A stretch of DNA of 26,309 bases, from NCBI GenBank assembly GCA_000969725.1, contig JXSR01S002571.1; one strand, written 5' to 3'. Below the pieces are notes generated by a model. That model was given only the letters and a program-made list of their open reading frames with translations. It was not told the origin of the DNA and made no database searches. The stretch is from Ophiothrix spiculata (Eukaryota; Echinodermata; Ophiuroidea; Amphilepidida; Ophiotrichidae). Numbering within the stretch: the stretch's first letter is position 1; the number at the start of each line of letters is the position of its first letter. This document shows positions 7,801 through 19,800 of this stretch, one piece after another. Both the position numbers and the translations under genes were made by a program.

Positions 7801-10800
7801 CCACCATATTAGAAGTTCTGCGCATTGCGCACAACTCGACTGCGCAATTTATGTCACAAGGTCCCGTATTTGCGGTACTTTCAAGATGCATTATGGGACA
7901 TACGAACATGGTCTATCCGAATCAGTATTAGTATTAAGGGCAAGATTCACTGAAATCGTTTCCTGAATAAGCAGCTGCAAAAATGGAAAGTTACCTTGTT
8001 TTGTTTCGTCGAATCTCTTTCGGGTTTTATATTAAATCGGTTGAACGTAAAATAAAAATTCCTTTAAAAAGGAATTAGGCGGGCAATCATTAAATCTGGT
8101 TGACCTTTATAATGAAATACCATACCAGCTACATTTGTTGTGAATATAAAATTGACTACGCCCGTACAAGAAAACCTCAACACCAATTATAGTTCCCTTT
8201 TGTAAATTATACTTACTTACTACATGTAAGGCTATGCAGAAACGTACAGGTCAAAATTGCAGGTCATACTCTGTTGCTATAGACGGACCGCCCGGAGACG
8301 GTCCGCCAAAAAGGTCCTTAAAGAATAAACGCCACTTACCTTCATTGACCAGGATACATTCTTGCGTTTCCTTAGGGTTACAAATTCTCATATCACCTGT
8401 GTAATATATAAAAATGTACCGATTTTTAAATAAATTTCTTTTTTTATCGCATATCATACCCGTTAACTGTCTTCAACAATGATAAATCTTTAAGTGCGGG
8501 GTTTATTATTTAGTATATTCCCGGGGTATACTCTCCATCTATTGGTTAAAATAGTTTAACCTTTGTCTTGCCAATTCATCTTTTGTACCGTTTGTTATCA
8601 AGGGGGTAGGGTTGGTTACCACTTACTATGAAATTGAAATTGAACCGCTGAAAATAACGTTGTTTGGAACTACAGTACTAGGGTCTCCTCTTTTCATTGA
8701 TACCAAAATAATGATAATAGGCCAAGGTGTTACGTAATTATGACGTCATTAGTACTTTCGAGTCATAAAATAATGATTTTGGCCACCGATTAAAAATGTT
8801 GATGTAAACGTTATAAATAAGATGTACTATAACTTTAAGATCCATACCGGGCAGGTATTTATCAAAATGGCGATTCATTGTTTTAGGTAGCAACCGCCCC
8901 TGTACCTTCCGACTTTTGATGGGACACCCTGAACTCCCTAAAGGTGAACTCCCTACAACATTTTTCGCAAAATGACCACAAAAGATAAACCAAAAAAACT
9001 TAGACTATATTCGTTTAACCTTTAAGGGAGTAATCAATACACTCACCTCCCCTTGGTAAGACAAGGGTTGAAGCCAAATCGTGACTTGATGATCGTATCC
9101 AAACATGAAGGTTAAGAGATCTGCCCGATTAGTTTCTGATACATTGAATAAATTCTTTTGTACTAATTCAGAGTTAAAAAGTCCACGTATAGCTACGTAA
9201 TATACGTTTAGGTTTCGCCAATCAGCTGTTACCTTTCTCAAAACTGTGATAAACCTGACGTTGCTTGTTGTCTTTTAGTTACCACCTTTGTGTTGCCAGT
9301 CGATCTTTGATACCACTGATGTAATCTATATACGAATGTCTGCCTATATGTGCTACGTGGGTGACACAGACAGGGAACTCGGAGTCGGGATGAAAGGGCA
9401 ACAACAGTTGACAACATTTTTGCAATGTGACCACCAGAGCAGGCACAAATCTGCGATCACTGAACACGTTGTTGACAAGAACCATTATCATCAATTGGAG
9501 AAGCAAAGATCATTAGCAAAGAACAGAACAAGTACAAACATTGGATAAAGAGGCAATTATAGAAATTCGAAAGGGGGATCCACCATGAATAGAGACACGA
9601 CGGACAATATTTCCCAACTCGCGTTTTTGATGACGTGCAGCTTCAAGGCAAGAGATCGACTGGCAACATTTGGGTCACTAAGAGACAACATACAAGAAGC
9701 GCAATTCTCATCACAGTGTTGATAAGGCCCATAGTACGGGGATGTTCAATGCTTTCGCGTCAGGAGGGGATGTTCAATGCTTTCGCGTCAGGAGGTAGGA
9801 GATATGTGTTTGATTGATGAATATATGGAAAGCTATTATCTGCTTTTGGGGTTCTTTTTGCAACAGAAAGTCCAAAAACGTCTGTTAGAGATTTTTAAGA
9901 CTTGAAATTAAGCATCAAAATTATGCTTCCCGGCTTTGCATTCAACAAGCGGATTTACACCTCAGACATTCGGTTAAGTTCGATTATAACAATATGGCTG
10001 ATACAGTGGCTATTTAAAACACTTTTTTTTCAAACGGCATATACAATAAAACAATTTTCACGTTGTTCTTGAACATTAGCATTTAATATATTTTAGTATT
10101 TTAGGTAGTCTCGACAGCCGCACTTGCTCACCACGTATTTTATCTTGCAGTCATTGTTGCATAGAGGTACAGTATAATATTGCTCTGAAAAGAATTCCAG
10201 TTTGGCATCCTTGTTCTCTACACATTTCGTATAAGGATCAGGTAAGTTTGTGACCTGTAGTAATGATTAGTATTCCAAAATACATTAAAATTAACTTCTT
10301 AAACACTTAATTCTTTTTTACATGTTTGATTCCTAGAAGCTTAAAGTATTCCTTCATTTGATTTTTTAAATGAAAATCTAAATCTATACCACTATCCCAA
10401 TAACTCATTACCAATAGATCATGTTACAAAGTGGACTATCATTACTCCCACTAATATTTATGTATAATAAGACAAATCATGAAAGTATTTTGTAAGATTG
10501 GTCTCATAAACATTCATATATATTTGTATACTGTGGTTTGAAGAAATCAGTATCAGTGGCTAACTATCTTATCATATTTGAATATTACTTGCCGTTTCAT
10601 AGTTGACTGTTACTAGAGTTTCAAAGCCGGGAGAAACAGCAAAGCCAAGTTCTTTTAATAAAGGGTGAACTCCCTGCTTGTGCAATAAAACCTGAAATAT
10701 GAGAATGCTGGTTAGTAACTCATTTCAAAATATAGTAATGGGATTTTGCAAGATATTTAATGTTGGTGTTTTACAGAATTTAAGCGGAAAAATTGAAAAA

Positions 10801-13800
10801 AAAATGATCAATTTGCACAACAGATATTAGCGCATTCCGATAATTTCCTACCGTCGTTTTTATTACAGTGTCAAGAGCTTAAGCGCCAAATTTGGTGTCA
10901 ATCGGGTAAACAAAAAATGCTGGTTGCTTTAGAGTTTTTAATGGGGTTCTTTTAAAACCAGCAATATATTGAGTTTAAAATTTTCATAATTTTCAAACGT
11001 GTTTTTTTAGAATTGTTCTCTTTTAAATTGGTCAATGTTGTCATTCTTTGTTTTGTCAAAATTAGTAACCGAATGTTCGATGCCTTTAATTTTGGTATCA
11101 TCGTAAAGTTGATTAAACAAGACTTCCAAAAACTTAATTTTGATGACCAAAATTGCACGTTTTGATGTAACGCGTCACAATATGGTCGCCATTTTTATTG
11201 CAACAGTCAAGCATGAGCAGTGTTTTTCCAATTATTCTCAAATCAACATTCTGACAAAATATGAAATAATCTATCAATATTTGCAAAAATCACCCCTTAG
11301 TGAAACCTAAAAATGGTTTGGGATAGACAGATTTACAAAATCTGCTTAAAAACTCCCATAGCAACGACCATTTTGATTGTTTGATTTCAATTAAATTTCA
11401 CAAGTGTACTTTACAGGAAATATATACAGTGTGTCCCAGAATGAAGTTATCAAAACTTTGACGCTTCATAATTCAAAAAGTAAATAACCGCAGACAATGT
11501 AAATTGGTCACAATAATGAATAGTATCTTTTCCTTTGTGTACTTTACAGGAAATATATACATAGTCTTCGAAATATTACACTATTCATAAGGACTCTATC
11601 ACACATCACGGAACGTACGAATAACGAACTATAGTAATTTTTTAAGCCATGGCAAGGTAAAAGGATTTGCATTATACAACCAAAAGAATTGAAGTTTTGA
11701 GAAAGGCCATATAGTAAAACATTATGGTATTCGTTATCTGATTGGAAACAAAAGCTATGAAGGTGTTTGTTATCATTTGATTACTTCTTCCACATTTCTG
11801 CATTGTTTCGTCGCTTATTATAAATTATATCAGATTTATTAAATAACATTACCTCAACGACGCATGGTTTGAACATTTAAATCCCCATCTTATTGTACAG
11901 ATATATTTTGTGATGATGAAATAGTTAAAGAAAAAGAAGAGCACGCATAACACATTGAAATTTTCGTTTTGCCTATTGGATCACGTTACATTGATCTGTG
12001 TATCAATTCTTTTCAAATCCTCCGAACCATATAAAAGTATTTCATGCTCATTACTCTGTTAACAGCTTTTGGAGATAATATACCAATGATCTTTGCTGCA
12101 CAAGTAGTCAAATTAGTTGCCCCATAGTAAATACATAAGCCTGTTATAAACCAAACTTCACATTAACGCAATACATGCAGGGATTGTACTCATTTATGAG
12201 AGGATCCTTGTCCTTATCTAATCAAAAATATGCTCTACCTGTGTCATTATGCAAGAGGTGCCCGGACTTTAAAAAAATACTATAATAACGTACACTGGTT
12301 TGGTCATTGAAATACATGTTATCGATTACCAAACCAGTGTACGTTATTAGTATGTTATTCACACTGTACGGTGATCTGTGACATGGCCTTTAGCCTAGGG
12401 TACTTAGATGACTTGTTCACGCCCAATAGGATTGTTTTTTGTGCTCACTTATTTTAACTATGATCAAATTGTGTGTGTTTATTTTAGCTTTTTACTATTT
12501 TGTAATTACAATTGATGATCAAAATCATTTGTGAATGTCATCACCCCAGCCTCTAAATATAATTATTTTCAAACTCCCTGCTTCAACATACATACATACA
12601 TGCATACATTTATTTATATAGCGCCTTTCCAATGATCAAAGCGCATAAAAAAATATTTGAAAATAAAACAAGTAAACATCATATAAAAAGAGCAAAAAAA
12701 CAATTACAAATTATACATACGAGTCTTCAACATTTTCTTAAACATGTTAATATCATTTATCTCCCTGAGATTACGAGGTAAGCTATTCCAAAGTTTGGGA
12801 CCAGCCGATGTAAAAGCTGTATCACCAAAACATGTTTTGGAAAAGGGAATATGAAGCCTTGTCTTGTCAGAAGTTGAACGTGTAATGCGACCATATGACG
12901 GGGATTTGACACGGATGCATTGTTGCAAGTAGACGGGAGCCTGATTATGAATGCATTTGAAAAGATAAAGGAGGATCTTGTATTTTATGCGTTTATCAAT
13001 TGGTAGCCTGTGGAGTATGTCCATGAGTGGTTTTGCACTATCCAGCCTATCAGCAGAGAATATTAATCTGGCAGAACGATTCTTAAGGACCTGGAGACGT
13101 TGTATATATTTCAAATGAGAACCATATAACAACAACAACAACAACAACAAAAACATTTTGTTAAGGCTTTCGCCAAGGAAACACAACTTGGTACTTGGTA
13201 CCAAGCTTATTTTCAACAGGGGTCTAAGATGTTTTTATATTTATATTCAGCTTTCAAATATCCAAAACCGTATACCGTATCATAGTGCTATGACGATACC
13301 AAAGTGATTAAATTCGGCTAAGGTGTTGCAATATTATCAAGTCGTAATATAAATTGTTTGTAAAAAAAAAAAAATTGTCAAAGGGGTTACTATCATTCTG
13401 AAAAACGATAACCGAAAAATTCGTTTTTTGTTGATGTCATCCGAATTTATCATAAATTAGATACTGATTATTACTTATTTCTTGTTTTTTTTTTTAAATT
13501 GTTAATATATTTTGTAAAATCTAAATCCATACCCACCTTGAATCCAGCAGCAGTATGTTCTCCTTCAAGATACTCGTCCTGCTCAACACTCAAACGCAAA
13601 AACAAACCACTGTGCATTCCTGGCTGGTTTATCTTCAGTACCTCGCTGCGATTTGCTGGATCATTGAACGTATAGCATACTCCCCAGTCAGTCACCGTAG
13701 TTGTAAAGTTCCTCCAGTCACAATAAATACCACCTCGCCATGAACATTCAAACAACATGTCTTCAATTTGGTGAGTGTTGTTCAAGACAAACCCTAGGAA

Positions 13801-16800
13801 ATCGTCACTATCGTCTTCTACTAGGAGATGACTAAATTCTGTCCAATTTAAGGGTGGACCTTGGACGATTCCGACTATAAAAATGACATTCAAAATTAGT
13901 ATTAGCGTTAGCGTCAAGTTGGGTATGCAATTTTCCTGATGAAGCTGTTAGTTGAGAGTGTGTACTTTAAGAATCTGAATGACTCCGAATATACACGCTT
14001 GAGCATTTTTTGTAATTTGCGTCAGAAGCCGCACAATCTTTTTTTTTTTTAAATACATATGTCCCGGGGGGGGGGGGCACTCACATATGTGGGCAGGGTA
14101 TATATGTCCGGCGGTCAAGACCCCCTTTTTCAGGCCGCAAGGCCGTTCACTAGATCCCCATTTTCAGCATGATTCAGCCCTTTTGACCCCGTTTTTGAGA
14201 AAAATTACAAAATTTTAGCTCTAATTGCAAAAATTTCGAAAATTTTCAGCTCAGGAGGCTATTTTTGGCCAAAATTTCAGTTCACTAGACCCCCCAAAAT
14301 TGGTTTCAAATGTCAATTTTTTACAGAAAATCAGTTCACCAGACCCCAATTTCGGCACTTCGCGCCTGACATACCTACCACTTTCAAAGTTAAGTGCCCC
14401 CCGGGACATATGTATGCCAAATCTTATTTTTGGTGTAAGCACATCATGTATGATATCAAATTAAAGATATTGGAATACGTAATGCAAATACCTTAAGACC
14501 GTATTATTTTGTGTCTTTCAAATTCAAATTGGACGTCAAAATTACAGACGTATGTTCATTATATCGACCGACAAAATCTTTAAAAATGCCAAATATCATA
14601 AATATTCATTAGAGTGAGCAATATTGTATAGTAATACTACTATTGTTCTAAACATGTGCCGTTCACGTATTAAAAATAAACTGCCGCCCACACAACACCT
14701 AAAGTTAGCTCTAAATCATAAATATTCATTAGAGTGAGCAATATTGTATAGTAATACCACTACACTCTTAATTTATTTTTACTCTGTTGAATAAAAAAAC
14801 GGTCACAGCTCATTGCTGAGTAAAATCTTACTCAATATTGAGTAAAATCTTACTCAATATTGAGTAAAATCTTACTCAACATTGAGTACAATCTTTCTCG
14901 GTTGAGTAAATACTACTCAACGTTGAGCACAACTTACTCAATGTTAAGTAAAGTTTCCCCAACGTTGAGTAGGATTTTACTCAACAAAATGAGCTGTGAC
15001 CGTTGAGTAAATTTTTACTCAACAAGAGTAAAACAAAATTAAGAGTGTATTGTTCTAAACATGTGCCGTTCACATATTAAAAATAAACTGCCGCCCAAAC
15101 AACACCTAAAGTTAGCACTAGTGTGTTTTGGCGCACCAGGCACATATATATAGCAAACAAGATAGGACAGTAAAAGACAAACATGGAAATACCATCATGG
15201 GCAAAGAGACGCAATTAAACAATGGCTACCAACTTGAGTTAACAGGGTTTCATGAATTTGGGTCCGGGAGATTAATATTGACAGATCAATTTAACAAGAA
15301 ATACCTAAAGCTATTTAACAACTTAAAATGGTAAAGCATCACGACCAGATGAGATTCCTGCAGAAGCACTCAAGACAGACATCAACACCGTCCGAGGTGG
15401 AGCTGTTGAACCCCACTATTTGGAAAGATCTGACAAGAAGAATTAATACCTTTAGATTGGAAGGGAGATATTTTTTTCACCCCCCCCCCAAAAAAAGTGA
15501 TCAATTAGAGTAAAAGAAGCAGTAGATCCCATCTAAGAGATAACTAGGCATGTTTCCAAAAACAAAAAAACAATCATGCATAGATCAGATTGCAACCCTA
15601 CGAATCAAAGTAGAGCAGTCTTTGTAGTCTAAAAAGAGAGACACTATGGAATATAATTACTAGACACTAGGGAGTGCCACCAAAGATAGTGAATTTGATC
15701 AGGAACAGCTATGATGGTACGAGCTGCAGCGTGTTACATGATGTAGCCTACTATAAACCAGAGAGTTCGAAGTAAAAACAGGTGTCAGACTAGGATGTTT
15801 ACTGTCTCCATTCCTCTTTCTTCTAATCAAAGACTGGATTATGAAAACATCAACAAAGATAAGCAATGGTCTTCAGTGGACTTTATGGGATCAGTAAGAT
15901 GACCGAGTTTTTCTGATGCGCTGGCATTCCTGTCTCAGAGCAAACATCAGATGCTGGATAAAACATTAGTAATTACAACAATATCTCTCTCTGTGGGGCT
16001 CAATATTCATTAAAAGTAAACATTAAGATATTCCACATGAATACTACTAACTGCGATGCTATTTCCCTAGAAGCAACTGCATTGAAAAAAGTAGAGTCCT
16101 GAAAAAAAAACAGCTGTGTCTTATTATTTTCTACCCTTTGGCCCCTATAGAGCTGATGTTCTTGAAGACAAACAATGTTCAAACAATGTTCAAGTTAACA
16201 TATATGTGTCATTGTATTGTTAGTTTTGAATATTTTGCCTTGTTAAGGCTAGTTGGATCAATTTCATTGAAAATATGCATTTTTGGCGGCCATTTTAAAT
16301 TTGACCTAGTTTTAAGATAGTTACAGTATATATTTCATTAGCTTTGATTTGATACCAACCATGATATATTTACAACTCAAATGAGATCTATCACAGTTAA
16401 CATGACATGTAAAAAGGGCCACGGCTTTTGACGCCAATAACAAAAAGTTATTCAAGCGTGTATTTTCGGCATCATTAAGATTCTAAAAGTACACACTCTC
16501 AACTACCAAATTCTGGGGCGCCAAAAACGGTTACTCGAGCTCTTTATTGGCCATCCCTCCATTTACATTTATCTTTTCTTATTAAAATAGTATTCTAATT
16601 CATTGTATTTAAACTGTGTAAATTGTTCACTGAGATATTGCTTTGCTTTGTATTTGGAAAAATAAAACTGAAACTGAAAAAATAAAACTGAAACTGAAAC
16701 CAGCTTCATGAAAAAAAACCCCAAAAAACATAATATACCCAAGTTGACGCCCATGTTATAATTTTGACGAAATCTATCTGACTAAGAACTATTTCCAAAA

Positions 16801-19800
16801 AATCAAATCAATATTAAAAAAAACATTATTGAATTTGATTAAGATAATACTACAAGAGCGAACAGGAAATCTTTTAAAGTGTTATACCAGTCTGTTGGTT
16901 CCCTTTTAAGTTCAGGGTAATAAAAACTATTATTATCGATTGATTTATGACGAATGCAAATCTCATTTTATATGCAAAATAGATCTCTTAGTGTTGTAGT
17001 ACCCCCCCCCCCCCCCCCAACAAATAAAAAATAAACGTCAAGGACCAAATGATGGTGCGCACTGTGTCGGAATTTTCAGTACGTTTATTCATCTGTTATC
17101 AGTCCGGATATTTATATATATTTACCACTGTTGTAAATTTGTAATCAAAGTGGATTTGTCGTTTTTATTTTGAACGAAATTGTTGTGATTTAGATTAGGA
17201 ACAGTTGTTCAAAAACAGTGAAAAAATCGTTAATAATCTGATTTCATATCCACGATTGGTGAGAAATTGAGACAACAAATTAAGGAAGATTTGACTGTGC
17301 CCTTGTTTTATTTTTTCCCTTGTCATTTTTCTTTCAAAAGCTACGTCCACTAAATGGGTTTATAGTTTAATGGGTCCATAGTTTTCGTTTGTATTAAAAA
17401 TTGTTGCAACCCCATATGGGCCATGTAGTAAATATTCACTTGCTTGTTCAAATGGTAAAAACTTACTCAGATATCAATTGATTTTTGCAATAGCGACAAC
17501 GAATAGCTAATTTTCATTGAACAGAGATAAAAATAGAAATAATGATTTTTTAATGTCATTTATGCGGCAATTGTTGTTAAATTAAACCACATATGAATAA
17601 ACACATGAATAAAACAGCACAAGGTTAAAATACATATACAAAGCAATATGTGAAATTATATTTATTAAATAGTGCATACACAGACAACAAACTGTTCTCT
17701 TTACCTCCTCCCATGGATGTTCAAACAAGCATAAATTCATATTCTAAAGCATCTTTACAAATTTAATTACCAGACCATTATGTACTGTCATTAATATAAA
17801 GTAGGTAAATATTATTGCATTGTCATTGTCATGGATTAAAATTTATAATTATTACACGTTGATAAATAGTCCTGCTTGAATTGTGTGTCATTTTTGTAAT
17901 AATGAATTGTTGAAACAAACTGATATTTTTGGAGCCTAAAATGTTCCAAAATGGTGGTCATACTACTGTTTAGCGTTAAAATACTTGAATGATCTTCCTT
18001 TAACAGGTGTGTATAATTTAAATGATAACGGAATCCTGAACGACAAACAATATTTGAAAATAAAGGTTGTAACCAAAAATATATAATTTGGTTTGAAACA
18101 TTGGAGATATAGATTTTTGCTCATCACGATTTATGGTTTGATAGCACGATTTCTTAGCAGCAGTTTGAGAAATATTACATTAAAATCAGATCTTGGTTTG
18201 GTTACTGACATTTGTCTGAACCAACAATGTTATGACAAAAAAAAAATCGGAATTTTGGAAAAACGTTATGCGAAAATTGAAATATATAAGTTCTTAATGT
18301 ACTTTGTTATGAAGCAAATGATAATTCTATTATACATGCCCTATTAATTACTTTTGATAACGTTGATTTTAATCTTTTTATTAATTACATTTCTATTTCA
18401 TTCCCTGATAGAAAACTTTTTATACACTTAGCGCGTGTAGCTGCGTGTCACCTAGCCAATCATAACACAAGAATATAAAGCTTGTTGCGTCCCGGTGTGC
18501 GTGGCGGGCGTTTAGTGCCTACTCTCAAAACCAAAATAATGTGTTTTCTTTAATCAATAAATGATATTCATCCTCCTTGGTTACACTTGATTTTATTGAG
18601 TAATTACTATAAGTTATGTTTTAAATTAACAGTAATAAGTTTATTTAAGTTCAAGTAACTCTGTAACTCTGGATTCTACAATTATTCTTTAATGTTAATA
18701 CATTTACAGAGAAAATTTGAGATTCGACTTTTGGTCTCAGAGTTTAACGTCTTCGCGTTTATGCCACATAGTCATTCTCATTAACTCATTAAGAGCAGAA
18801 CGTACATTTATACTCGTATGTAAATGTTCCACTAGTGACTCAGCATAACATGATATAAAAATTACCAAATGAATACCTTGGGCATAATAATTCATATTTA
18901 ACCAGATAAGCATCGAAAATCACGAGTTTGCCTTTTTTCAGTGTAATTTTGGGTACACATTAAAATTTATCTGTAAATACTACACAATTTTCTCTACCAT
19001 TTTGCAAACAATCAATTGTATTTCAGGTGTTATCAAAAGCTAATCCTAGCATGGTATGTACGAAGAGGTCCATCGAAAGGTACATCGTTACTGCGAAGCC
19101 AATATGGAGACATGGCCGACTGAAATAAATGACTGAAAGGGTCGGGAAGTCTTTTTTGATGTCTATTGAAATTTTATTCAATTTGTATACAACAAAACGG
19201 TTCATATAGTATTAGAAATATGAAAATTTCGATTGGAATTTAATGGCATTGTATTATAATCTGGACATCCTGTCTGTTAGCCTTGCTTCAAGCCTCAGGT
19301 CGTCTGTTTTGAGTAAAATTAAAGACATTTATATTTCCACTTCTTGCGGGTCCATTGTTGTATTAAAGTATACTCTGTGGAGGGATTTGAGGGGTGTGCT
19401 AAAAAGGGTCTACTCCCTCACCCATTCATACCATGTGAAAGTGGTTATTTATTATCAGCTGCCTTTGAAGAATTGGTTATTTCATTTTTCGTCACACAAT
19501 ATCATCATAGGACCTACCCAAGTACTTTGGCCATGCATTAACCCACTATCTGATATATCAAATACTTTCATCAAGTCACATATACATAACAAAAATGGAA
19601 TTTCTTACATTTACTTTAAATTACCTCGTCTACCATATATTTCACGTAGGAGAAACAACGTTTCTTCATTAGCCTGTGATTTCCTCCATTGGTTGTAGTT
19701 ACATAATGTCACAGCTGGGAAATCTAATTCACCCGACACGTATTCCACACTGACTAATGTATTGACCTCTCTCTCGATATAGTACCGGGTAAAACTCGAA

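Larger units (their letters stand above)
14595..15120. repeat. 120-bp tandem duplication, second unit split by a MITE
   Basis: Unit 1 (14595-14714) runs from ATCATAAATATTCATTAGAG to AAAGTTAGCTCTAA. Unit 2 (14715-15120) is the same sequence interrupted after AATACCACTA by 285 bp and resuming at TATTGTTCTAAACATG. Confidence 0.9.

Noticed and set aside
9279-9548. Host gene in the ORFs around 9288-9548
   Set aside because: The plus-strand frame is a decayed Penelope GIY-YIG domain; the minus-strand frame is its shadow.
10132-10137. Donor GTG|GTGAGC inside exon 5
   Set aside because: It would remove the conserved CGC and join exon 6 in a phase giving an immediate stop (GTG ATA TGA).
10587-10590. 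GT donor CAA|GTAATA for exon 4
   Set aside because: Gives phase 1 while exon 5 needs phase 0; the GC donor four bases earlier fits.
13555-13743. 62-codon plus-strand ORF
   Set aside because: Complement of channel exon 3.
14225-14464. ORFs on both strands in 14225-14464
   Set aside because: They lie in a MITE; low-complexity repeats of CCCC/TTC motifs explain them.
19243-19698. 151-codon plus-strand ORF
   Set aside because: Partly the complement of channel exon 2; no recognised domain.
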